From REEB76 sp049698775 (GTDB lineage Bacteria > Pseudomonadota > Gammaproteobacteria > Natronospirales > REEB76): a stretch of DNA of 64,000 nucleotides. Of the stretch, positions 44,586-52,307 are shown in pieces. A program made the translations under genes and the position numbers. The notes beneath the pieces are model-generated. The model saw only the letters and a list, made by a program, of their open reading frames with translations, did not search any database and had not been told where the DNA came from. The stretch is from NCBI GenBank assembly GCA_049698775.1, contig JBAVYM010000040.1, forward strand, positions 8,829 through 72,828, in the 5' to 3' direction. The stretch's first letter is position 1; each line of letters begins with the position of its first letter.

Positions 44586-47500
44586 ATGAACAGCAACCTA
44601 ATCAGCAAAGCCGTGCGTTACGCCCTGGCGGCAGGCGCGGCCACCGCTCTCGCGGCCCCGGCGGTCTTCGCCCAGGACGCCCAGACTACAACCAGTCAAA
44701 ATCAGAATCAGAATGCCAACACCGCCCAGCTCGGCAAGATCGAGGTCACCGGCACGCGCATCAAACGTACCGACGTGGAAACCGCCCAGCCAGTCACCAT
44801 CGTCACCCAGGCGCAGATCAAGGCCTCAGGTCTGACCTCCATCGGCGATGTGCTGCAACAGCTCACCTCTTCAGGTGCTTCCTTCAACACCCAATTCAAT
44901 AACGGCGGCACAGGTGCGACTTTCATAGACTTGCGCAACCTCGGTCCCCAACGCACGCTGGTGCTACTCAATGGCCAGCGGGTGGATGCAGGTATTGCGG
45001 GGTCCGTGGACTTGAATAACATTCCGATCTCCGCTGTGGACCATATTGAAGTCCTGCAGGACGGCGCTTCGGCCATTTACGGTTCTGACGCTATCTCAGG
45101 CGTGGTCAACATCATTACTGTCAAAAACTACAACGGCGCTGAGGCCAATGCCTATATGGGCATGTTTGATGGCAAGAACGACGGCGGCGGCTGGGACGGC
45201 AAGCAACAGGAATATGATTTCACTATTGGCTCGAGTGGTGACCGTTCGGGTGCGATGCTGAGCGTGACCTATGTGAATCAGAGCCCAATGTATGCAGGCA
45301 ACCGCACTATTTCCAAAGAACCGGTGGTAGGAGTTGGGACAGGCGGGGGCAGCTCGGGTACCCCGGCAGGCCGGTTCTTCATCGGCATTCCCAAGGGCAC
45401 CACCTGTCCGGCGGGAGTGACCACCAACGTCAATCCGTTCTCCACTACCTGCGACATGACATTGATCAACACCCCGGACAATAACCCTTCATTGAGCAAT
45501 TTCCGGGACTTCGAGAACTCGGACCACTACAACTATGCACCGCTGAACTACCTGGTGACGCCCAACGAACGCACCAGCCTGTACGTGCAGGGCCATTACG
45601 ATATCGCCGACAACCTGACCTTCAGCACCATGGCAATCTATAACGATCGGGTGTCGCAACAGCAGTTGGCGCCCTCGCCGTTGTTCCTGGGCCGCAGCGG
45701 CACCAGCCTTATCAGCGGTCAACCCGTCACCATTTCAGCTCTGAATCCCTATAACCCTTTCCACGTAAACCTTGTGGCCGGTTCCAGCAGCCAGCCGTGC
45801 ATGGTGGCCAAACCCAATACCTGCGACGTGCTGCAGTTCCTGGGCCGCCGGCCGTTGGAATTGGGCAACCGGGTGTTCAACCAGGATACGCAGAGCTTTG
45901 CGTTCCGTGGCGGGTTCTCCGGCTACTTCAACCTGTTGGGTAATGAGTGGGATTGGGACGCGACCTACAACTACGGCAGCAATTACGGCTCCAATCTTGA
46001 AGTTACCAACGGAGGAGATGTGTCGGGTATAGTCAACGACCAGAACTTGCAGAACGCGCTCGGGTATCCAGGCGAGGCGCCATGTCAGATCAGCGCCACC
46101 AATACCGCTCTGATCCGGGGCTGCGTGCCGCTCAATATTTTCGGCGGATATAACCTGGCCACTGGCCAAGGCAGTATCACGCCGGCCATGGCGAACTACA
46201 TATTGTTTGAAGAACACGATATCATGTCGGAGACCATGCGGGATTACACCGCGAACATCACCGGTAACTTGTTCAACCTGCCGGCCGGTCCCGTGGGCCT
46301 TGCGTTGGGTGCGGAGTCGCTCGAACACGACGCCTTAGAGCATCCCGATTCAATTGTAGAAACAGGCAATTCCAGCGAAGGTACTACCCAGGCCACCAAT
46401 GGCCGCGAATCCACCAAAGCCGAGTACATCGAGTTCAACATCCCCCTGGTGGCGGATGTGCCGTTCATGAAGAATGTAAGCTTGGACATCGCCAACCGCT
46501 GGTCGCAGTTTAATTGGGCGGGCGGTAATGCGGGTTCCCCCGGCGCCGGCGTCGAACACTCGGCTGCTAACGCCTCGGGCCGGGCGGCTCTGCGCTGGCA
46601 GGTTACCGATGCCCTGTTGTTGCGCGGTTCCTGGTCCCAGGGCTTTCGCATTCCCAGCGTCAGTGAGTTCTTCGAGGGCTCCAGCAATAGTTACCCAGGC
46701 CTGACCGACCCCTGTGTGGTGAATCCGGCAGCTGCCAAACCCGGATTCTGCCCAGCGCACGCTACACAGCCCAACGCACAGATCCAAACCACCGTGGGTG
46801 GCAACCCCAACATGACGCCGGAGCGCTCCATCTCCCGGACCGTCGGGTTTGTGTACAGTCCCGATTGGTTGCCGGGCTTCGATTTCAGCGCGGATTACTT
46901 CAAGATAGACTTGCTGAATGCAGTATCCGTGATTGGCGGACAGACCATCATGAACGGGTGTTACATTGGCGGCAATCTGAACTATTGCAAGCTGATCACC
47001 CGCGCCGGCGGAGTACAGGGCAATTACACTACCAGCGGTAACATATCCGACATAGTCAATACCGATGTCAACATCGGCGGTGTCAAGACTGAGGGTGTGG
47101 ACGTGATTACCGACTACAAGTTTCCGTCCACCGCCGTCGGCGACTTCAAGGCGAGTCTGAATGTGACCTTCGTCAAACAGTATGTGGCGACGGTTCCCTT
47201 TGGGGACGGTGAATTAAGCAGCCAGGAAATGTCTGGCACCACCTCGCAGTCCTCAATCAACGTTCCCTTCAGCACGGGCGACAGCACGGTAGTTGGCGGC
47301 ATACCCAAGCAGCGCGCCAATTTCGGGCTCAAGTGGAATTATGGAGACTGGTCGGCGGATTGGAATGTGCTGTACATCAGCCATCTGATCGAGGATTGCG
47401 ATGCGCTTTACGGAGAGGATGGTCCTGGACCCACACCTACAGCCGAGGCGGCCTTGGCGCGTTGCAGCATGCCGAACTTCTCCTTCCCGTTCGACCCAGG

Positions 47501-47732
47501 CACGGGCCCGAATGGCACGACGCTGACCAACCACATTGGTGCCACGACCTATCATGACGTTTCGGCGACCTATCATTTGGACAGTTGGAATACCGACTTT
47601 ACCTTGGGTATCCGCAATCTGTTCGACAAGCAACCGCCTATCGCCATGTCGGCCTTCGCGAACAGCTTCCTGCCCACACTTTACCGGGCACCAGGCCGTT
47701 TCTTCTACGCACGTATCGGTGTGAAGTTCTGA
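44586..47732 (+). CDS. TonB-dependent outer-membrane receptor
   Basis: 1048 residues. A signal peptide (about 1-29, ALAAGAATALAAPAVFA) precedes a short Gln/Asn-rich stretch and the plug domain: IEVTGTRIKRTDVETAQPV, LTSIGDVLQQLTSSGA, LVLLNGQRVD and IEVLQDGASAIYGSDAISGV. The barrel ends FYARIGVKF, with a terminal Phe as BamA recognition requires. No STN signalling domain is present. Receptors of this long type import peptides, glycans or other large substrates; the ligand is unknown. A GAGGAG site precedes the ATG, and a strong terminator follows. Confidence 0.94.
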   Translation: MNSNLISKAVRYALAAGAATALAAPAVFAQDAQTTTSQNQNQNANTAQLGKIEVTGTRIKRTDVETAQPVTIVTQAQIKASGLTSIGDVLQQLTSSGASFNTQFNNGGTGATFIDLRNLGPQRTLVLLNGQRVDAGIAGSVDLNNIPISAVDHIEVLQDGASAIYGSDAISGVVNIITVKNYNGAEANAYMGMFDGKNDGGGWDGKQQEYDFTIGSSGDRSGAMLSVTYVNQSPMYAGNRTISKEPVVGVGTGGGSSGTPAGRFFIGIPKGTTCPAGVTTNVNPFSTTCDMTLINTPDNNPSLSNFRDFENSDHYNYAPLNYLVTPNERTSLYVQGHYDIADNLTFSTMAIYNDRVSQQQLAPSPLFLGRSGTSLISGQPVTISALNPYNPFHVNLVAGSSSQPCMVAKPNTCDVLQFLGRRPLELGNRVFNQDTQSFAFRGGFSGYFNLLGNEWDWDATYNYGSNYGSNLEVTNGGDVSGIVNDQNLQNALGYPGEAPCQISATNTALIRGCVPLNIFGGYNLATGQGSITPAMANYILFEEHDIMSETMRDYTANITGNLFNLPAGPVGLALGAESLEHDALEHPDSIVETGNSSEGTTQATNGRESTKAEYIEFNIPLVADVPFMKNVSLDIANRWSQFNWAGGNAGSPGAGVEHSAANASGRAALRWQVTDALLLRGSWSQGFRIPSVSEFFEGSSNSYPGLTDPCVVNPAAAKPGFCPAHATQPNAQIQTTVGGNPNMTPERSISRTVGFVYSPDWLPGFDFSADYFKIDLLNAVSVIGGQTIMNGCYIGGNLNYCKLITRAGGVQGNYTTSGNISDIVNTDVNIGGVKTEGVDVITDYKFPSTAVGDFKASLNVTFVKQYVATVPFGDGELSSQEMSGTTSQSSINVPFSTGDSTVVGGIPKQRANFGLKWNYGDWSADWNVLYISHLIEDCDALYGEDGPGPTPTAEAALARCSMPNFSFPFDPGTGPNGTTLTNHIGATTYHDVSATYHLDSWNTDFTLGIRNLFDKQPPIAMSAFANSFLPTLYRAPGRFFYARIGVKF

Positions 47733-47761
47733 ACCAATAACCGGTGATTGAGTACAATCAG

Positions 47762-47787
47762 CGGCCCCGGAGACGGGGCCGTTTTTT
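47762..47787 (+). terminator. Intrinsic terminator after the TonB receptor
   Basis: CGGCCCC-GGAGAC-GGGGCCG followed by TTTTTT is a textbook rho-independent terminator, 29 bp past the receptor stop. A ribosome-binding site for the next small frame begins 2 bases after the T-run. Any transcript reaching the sulfotransferase from the receptor promoter must read through it. Confidence 0.9.
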
Positions 47788-47800
47788 CAGGAGCACTATT

Positions 47801-47869
47801 ATGAAAACCTCATGTGCGTATCGGACCAACAGGTACGGCCATCTGCAGGATGTTTCGGAAAATGATTGA
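47801..47869 (+). CDS. 22-residue mini-ORF after the terminator
   Basis: ATG 47801 is preceded by AGGAG at a 7-base spacing, better than the site of the following sulfotransferase gene. The peptide MKTSCAYRTNRYGHLQDVSE-ND contains one Cys and two Tyr. Its TGA stop is directly followed by the ATG of a second mini-ORF. It may be a leader peptide controlling the sulfotransferase, or a modified peptide. No homologue is known to me and chance cannot be excluded. Confidence 0.4.
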   Translation: MKTSCAYRTNRYGHLQDVSEND

Positions 47870-47911
47870 ATGATCACCCTCCGTGACATGAACCCGGTTA
47901 GAACCAGATAA
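47870..47911 (+). CDS. 13-residue mini-ORF overlapping the sulfotransferase start
   Basis: MITLRDMNPVRTR begins on the base after the first mini-ORF stop. It ends in TAA, whose last A is the first base of the sulfotransferase ATG (TAATG). The three frames thus form a continuous re-initiation chain. The peptide itself has no recognisable feature. Translational coupling is the most likely role if it is expressed. Confidence 0.35.
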   Translation: MITLRDMNPVRTR

Positions 47912-49638
47912 TGACCAGTATGAACCGGTACAGCAGTGTTCCTACCCCGCCTGCCCCGCCTGACCCGCAAAAAGACCTGATCAAGCAGGCGCTTGCGCAC
48001 TATGACGCCAAAGAATTTGACCGCGCACGCGCTGTTTCCGATGAATTGCTGAGGCGGATGCCGCAGGATTACGCGGCAATTCATCTCGCCGGTGTGATTG
48101 CAACTTCCCAACAGCGGCTCCCGGACGCCGCAGAGCTTTTGAAACAAGCACTGAGTCGTGCGCCCGATGCCCGCAACGCGGCGGCAAGTTGGTGTGCTCT
48201 CGGACAGGCCCTTTCTGCGGCAGGTGACCTGCGTCAAGCCGAGGAAGCCTTCCGCCGGGCGTTCCGCACCGATCCCACCGTGTGCGGCTACGCCATTGAA
48301 TTGGCCTTGGCCTATGCGGCCCGTTGGGAATTGGATATGGCCATTGACACCCTGCGTATGACCATTACGCATCATCCCACGGACGCCTCACCGTGCGTGG
48401 CATTGGGCAACGTACTGACGCAAGCCGGACGGCAGGCTGACGCGGTGGTGGCTTTCGATCTTGCTCTACAGCGGCAGCCAGACAGTGTTCCGGCTCATCA
48501 TAATCTCGGCAATACCCTGAAAATGCTCGGCCGCTACCAGGAGGCCGAAGCCCACATGCGCCAAGCCTTACGGCTCAACCCGGATTCCGAGCTTTACTTC
48601 CAACTGGCACAGCTCAAAAAATTCACGCCTGACGATCCGGAAATCGCCGCCATGAAAGCCCGGCTCAGCCCGGAATCGAGCGCGCCTGTCGGCGCGCGCA
48701 TTGATGCCGCTTTCGCACTGGCAAGAATCCATGATGACCTCGGCGAGTACAACACTGCTTTCCGCTACCTTGATGACGCCAATCATTTGAAAAGATCAAC
48801 AATTGATTATTCAACCTCAGCGCAGGAGGCAATGATCAGTCAAATCATTGCGCTTTACGGCAAGGACTTTCTCGCGAGGTTTGCATGGAGCAGTAGCTCA
48901 CAGCTTAGTCCCATCTTCATTATTGGCATGCCCCGCTCGGGGACGACTCTGGTAGAGCAAATCCTGGCCTCACATTCCCAAGTACGTGGTGGGGGTGAAT
49001 TGCCATATCTCATCAAGCTTGCGGCGGATCTCGGCGATATCTGGGGAAGCCGTGGGGCAGCCGCGCCAGGTGACGAGGCCACCATTGCGGGTGATCTGAC
49101 GCGGGTAGCGCAACGTTATGCGAAATTGACCGAGCACTTGTGGCGTAGGCAGCTCCGTTTTACGGATAAGTTGCCGATGAATTTTCTCGCGGTTGGCCCG
49201 ATCCACCTGATATTCCCAAAAGCGACGATAATCTATTGCCGGCGTGCCCCTGCGGCAAACTGCTTTAGCTGTTATCAATATCTATTCACTGATAAAAACC
49301 TCTTGTATTCCTATGACTTATCCGAGCTGGGTCAATTTTACAAGCTGCATGAACGCATCATGGACCATTGGCGTGCGGTTTTGCCTGGCCGAATGCTGGA
49401 AATCGAATACGAACGCTTCATAGATGGCCCTGAGCAGGGTGTCAGGGAATTATTGGGCTTCTGCAATCTGCCATTTGAACCCGGCTGCCTCCAATTTCAC
49501 GCGCTGAATCGTCCCATTGCCACCGCCAGCAGCATGCAGGTCCGTAAACCCATCTACAAAACCTCCCTGGATCACTGGAAGAACTATCAATCTTTCCTGG
49601 AACCCCTGCTTGTCGCATTGGGCGAGACACCACAATAG
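47911..49638 (+). CDS. TPR-repeat sulfotransferase
   Basis: 575 residues. The N-terminal ~300 residues are tetratricopeptide repeats: AHYDAKEFDRARAVSDELLR, ALGQALSAAGDLRQAEEAFR, HHNLGNTLKMLGRYQEAEAH and LARIHDDLGEYNTAFRYLDD. The C-terminal ~270 residues are a PAPS-dependent sulfotransferase with the 5'-phosphosulfate loop PIFIIGMPRSGTTLVEQILA. RFTDKLPMNFLAVGPIHLIF and IIYCRRAPAANCFSCYQY form the 3'-phosphate-binding region. No signal peptide, so it is cytoplasmic. It follows a TonB receptor gene, a pairing I believe recurs in xanthomonad-like genomes. The acceptor is unknown. It has no good ribosome-binding site of its own. Confidence 0.9.
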   Translation: MTSMNRYSSVPTPPAPPDPQKDLIKQALAHYDAKEFDRARAVSDELLRRMPQDYAAIHLAGVIATSQQRLPDAAELLKQALSRAPDARNAAASWCALGQALSAAGDLRQAEEAFRRAFRTDPTVCGYAIELALAYAARWELDMAIDTLRMTITHHPTDASPCVALGNVLTQAGRQADAVVAFDLALQRQPDSVPAHHNLGNTLKMLGRYQEAEAHMRQALRLNPDSELYFQLAQLKKFTPDDPEIAAMKARLSPESSAPVGARIDAAFALARIHDDLGEYNTAFRYLDDANHLKRSTIDYSTSAQEAMISQIIALYGKDFLARFAWSSSSQLSPIFIIGMPRSGTTLVEQILASHSQVRGGGELPYLIKLAADLGDIWGSRGAAAPGDEATIAGDLTRVAQRYAKLTEHLWRRQLRFTDKLPMNFLAVGPIHLIFPKATIIYCRRAPAANCFSCYQYLFTDKNLLYSYDLSELGQFYKLHERIMDHWRAVLPGRMLEIEYERFIDGPEQGVRELLGFCNLPFEPGCLQFHALNRPIATASSMQVRKPIYKTSLDHWKNYQSFLEPLLVALGETPQ

Positions 49639-49680
49639 CTCCAGCTAATAGCTGGAGTCCTTGCCTTAATAATATGCGCC

Positions 49681-49716
49681 TCCGGAAACCGGGCCGCCTT
49701 TTTTTCAGCGGCCGGA
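49681..49716. terminator. Putative bidirectional terminator between the sulfotransferase and lipoprotein genes
   Basis: GGCCGC (49692-49697) and GCGGCC (49708-49713) pair around a T7 run, nested in TCCGG (49681-49685) / CCGGA (49712-49716). Another hairpin, CTCCAGC-TAATA-GCTGGAG (49639-49657), directly follows the sulfotransferase stop. The T-run in the loop makes the mechanism uncertain. Confidence 0.4.
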
Positions 49717-49722
49717 CTGTGT

Positions 49723-50178
49723 TCAACCCGCCGGTCCGGGTGATTCGTTGATCATCATGACTGCCAATTTCCAATCCCCGGATTGCCTCTTCCACACCGA
49801 CAGGTATTTGCCATAGGCGGCGGTCGTCTGGCCGGCGGCGTTGCCGCCGATGAACGTGTACACGCCCCAGGTGTAACCCAGATCGCCGGAAGTATCCGCG
49901 CCCTGTAACGTCCAGCTCAGGCTGGAACCCGCAGGCAAAGCCTGCAGGCTTTGTTCAATCGTATTCCTGCTTTCAAGTGGCCCTCGATTGTCCGGCAGCA
50001 GCACAGCATCATCCAGGGCATAGCGCTGGAAGGCAGCGGCAAATCCCTGCTGCTCGGAGAGCATCGAGAACGCACCGTCGGTGCGCGTGAGTAACGTATC
50101 GGCCGGTTTCGTGCCTTGGCAGGCAGCCAGCATGAGCGCCAAGGCCATGCCCGAAATAACGACATACAGGCTTTTCAC
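49723..50178 (-). CDS. Lipoprotein with NTF2/SnoaL-like domain
   Basis: About 151 residues from GTG 50178, which has a strong GGAGG site 5 bases upstream. A type II signal sequence ends LALMLAACQG (lipobox LAAC). The mature part has FAAAFQRYALDDAVLLPDNR, SLSWTLQGADTSGDLGYTWG and SVWKRQSGDWKLAVMMINES, the pattern of DUF4440/SnoaL-type NTF2 folds. Ligand unknown. A longer frame from 50205 is not supported by a ribosome-binding site. Confidence 0.75.
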   Translation of the reverse strand: MKSLYVVISGMALALMLAACQGTKPADTLLTRTDGAFSMLSEQQGFAAAFQRYALDDAVLLPDNRGPLESRNTIEQSLQALPAGSSLSWTLQGADTSGDLGYTWGVYTFIGGNAAGQTTAAYGKYLSVWKRQSGDWKLAVMMINESPGPAG

Positions 50179-50261
50179 TGTGACCTCCAAAGCTGGTTTG
50201 TGCATTACGTTATGGACGGCTCCCGGGTTTTAGCATAATGTAAATCCCACAAAGGAACCGT

Positions 50262-51227
50262 ATGCCAAACGACCAACCCATACCCATCCGTGAACTGCCG
50301 ACGCCAAGTCTGGTGCAAAAAGTGCGTGCGGTGATTGCCGAAGCCAACCGCATCATTCTCGGCAAGGAAGCTCAAATCCGCCTGGCTTTGGTGTGCCTGA
50401 TCACCGGCGGACACCTGCTTATCGAGGACATACCCGGCGTCGGCAAAACCACCCTGGCGCAAACCCTGGCACGCTCGCTGGGACTGTCCTACCAACGCAT
50501 CCAGTTCACCAGTGACCTACTGCCGGCGGATATTATCGGCGCATCCATATACGAACGCCAAAGCGGCGAGTTCCGTTTCCACCAAGGGCCGATTTTCGCG
50601 CACCTGATCCTGGCCGATGAAGTGAACCGCGCCACACCCAAAGCCCAAAGCGCCCTGTTGGAAGCCATGGAAGAGCGCCAGGTAACGGTGGACGGTGTCA
50701 CACGCCCGCTACCCCAGCCGTTCTTCGTCATCGCCACCCAGAACCCCCTGCATCAGGTGGGCACTTTTCCGCTGCCGGAATCGCAACTGGACCGCTTCCT
50801 CATGCGCATCGGCCTGGGTTATCCCGGCGAAAAGGCGGAGCGTGACTTGTTGCAGGGCCGCGACCGGCGCGAATTGTTGCACGGCCTGCAGCCGCTATTG
50901 AATGCGCCGGAGCTAATGGCCTTGCGCACCGCCGCTTTCAAGGTGCACGTGTCCGACGCCTTGCTGGATTACCTGCAAGCACTGGTGCGCCACACCCGTG
51001 AAGCGCCGCGCTACGAAAACGGCCTGTCGCCACGCGCCGCCATCGCACTCAAGCACGCCGCGCAAGCTTGGGCGCTGCTCATGGGACGCGCCGGCGTGAT
51101 CCCCGAGGATTTGCAAGCGGTGCTGCCCGGTGTGGTGGGTCATCGCCTGCGCCTGAAAGCCACGCATGAAAGCAGCGCCTCGACCAGCGTGGCGAAAGAA
51201 CTGCTCGAAGCCGTGCCGATTCCGTGA
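50262..51227 (+). CDS. MoxR-family AAA ATPase
   Basis: 321 residues. The Walker A loop is IEDIPGVGKTTLAQTLARSL, and Walker B GPIFAHLILADEVNRATPKA. The sensor region is PFFVIATQNPLHQVGTFPLP with the second arginine finger downstream. MoxR ATPases act as chaperones that insert cofactors or mature secreted and membrane complexes. It heads a three-gene unit MoxR-DUF58-transglutaminase, a conserved trio in many bacteria, often with envelope or stress functions. Confidence 0.93.
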   Translation: MPNDQPIPIRELPTPSLVQKVRAVIAEANRIILGKEAQIRLALVCLITGGHLLIEDIPGVGKTTLAQTLARSLGLSYQRIQFTSDLLPADIIGASIYERQSGEFRFHQGPIFAHLILADEVNRATPKAQSALLEAMEERQVTVDGVTRPLPQPFFVIATQNPLHQVGTFPLPESQLDRFLMRIGLGYPGEKAERDLLQGRDRRELLHGLQPLLNAPELMALRTAAFKVHVSDALLDYLQALVRHTREAPRYENGLSPRAAIALKHAAQAWALLMGRAGVIPEDLQAVLPGVVGHRLRLKATHESSASTSVAKELLEAVPIP

Positions 51228-51234
51228 TCAAGAC

Positions 51235-51313
51235 AAGTGCTGTGTGCTAAGTGCTGTGTGCTGCGAGTGTTCAGACCAAACTGATTCCACGCAGTACACA
51301 GCACGCAGCACTC
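51235..51313. repeat. Tandem and inverted GTGCTGTGTGCT repeat between moxR and DUF58
   Basis: The 14-mer AAGTGCTGTGTGCT occurs twice in tandem (51235-51248 and 51249-51262). An inverted, imperfect form (GTACACAGCACGCAGCACT) ends near 51313. A stem of about 15-18 bp is possible. It occupies nearly the whole 96-bp gap and resembles the GTGCTG-type dispersed intergenic repeats of proteobacteria. Confidence 0.6.
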
Positions 51314-51323
51314 GGTTCCAGCC

Positions 51324-52307
51324 ATGCTCACTAGCACCCGTGAATTTATAAACCAGCGTATCCAGGACTGGGCACGCCGCCGCCAGGGTCCGGATGGCGA
51401 CGTGGTGCAACTGAAACGCCGTCGTATCTACATCCTGCCCACCCGTCAGGGACTGCTGTACGGCTTCGCTGTATTCGTCATGCTGCTGGGCTCCATGAAT
51501 TATTCCAACAGCATGGGTTTCATGCTGACCTTCGTGCTGACCGGCCTGGGTTTCGTGGCGATGCACGCCTGCCACGTCAATCTCATGGGGCTGGAAATCA
51601 GCGCCGGCAAAGCCCCAGCGGTGTTCGCCGGTGAAACTGCGTATTTTTATCTGCACGTCACCAATCCGAGCCGCACGCTGCGCACCGCCATCGCGCTAAG
51701 TGCAGAAACCGCGGACGCTATCGTCACCGGCAATCTGGCCGCGGCGGATCACGGCAATGTTGCGGTGCCGCTGATGGCGGAAAAACGCGGCTGGCTCAGA
51801 TTGAACCGGCTGGCGGTGGAAACCACCTATCCTTTCGGTCTGTTCCGCGCTTGGAGCTGGGTGTACATGAATATGCGTGTGCTGGTATATCCGAAACCGG
51901 CACACGATGCTCCGCCTTTGCCGCGGCCACTGGGCGGGCGCGGCGGCGGCCGGCCGGCGGACCGGGGCGATGAAGATTTCAGCGGCCTGCGCAGCTACCA
52001 GCCCGGGGATTCCCCCCGGCACATCGCATGGAAAGCGTCCGCGCGGGAACGCAAGCTATTGACCAAACAATTCACCGGCGGCGGTGAGGAAAGCCGTTGG
52101 CTGGAATGGGACACGCTCGTAAGCCTCGGTCCGGAACAACGTTTGTCGGTGCTGTGCCGCTGGGTGCTGCTGGCGCACGCGGAAAACCTGGATTACGGTC
52201 TGCGCCTGCCCGGCAGATCAATCCCCATCGCCGGCGGCGATACGCACCGGGACCGTTGCCTGGAAGCGCTGGCGTTGTACGGCACACACGAGACGGCGGC
52301 CGCGTGA
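51324..52307 (+). CDS. DUF58-family protein
   Basis: 327 residues. Two adjacent N-terminal helices (about residues 43-62 and 67-86, GLLYGFAVFVMLLGSMNYSN; GFMLTFVLTGLGFVAMHACH) anchor it. DUF58 contains EDFSGLRSYQPGDSPRHIAW, the most conserved segment of the family. DUF58 proteins work with MoxR; their exact role is unknown. The stop overlaps the following transglutaminase start by 4 bp. Confidence 0.9.
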   Translation: MLTSTREFINQRIQDWARRRQGPDGDVVQLKRRRIYILPTRQGLLYGFAVFVMLLGSMNYSNSMGFMLTFVLTGLGFVAMHACHVNLMGLEISAGKAPAVFAGETAYFYLHVTNPSRTLRTAIALSAETADAIVTGNLAAADHGNVAVPLMAEKRGWLRLNRLAVETTYPFGLFRAWSWVYMNMRVLVYPKPAHDAPPLPRPLGGRGGGRPADRGDEDFSGLRSYQPGDSPRHIAWKASARERKLLTKQFTGGGEESRWLEWDTLVSLGPEQRLSVLCRWVLLAHAENLDYGLRLPGRSIPIAGGDTHRDRCLEALALYGTHETAAA

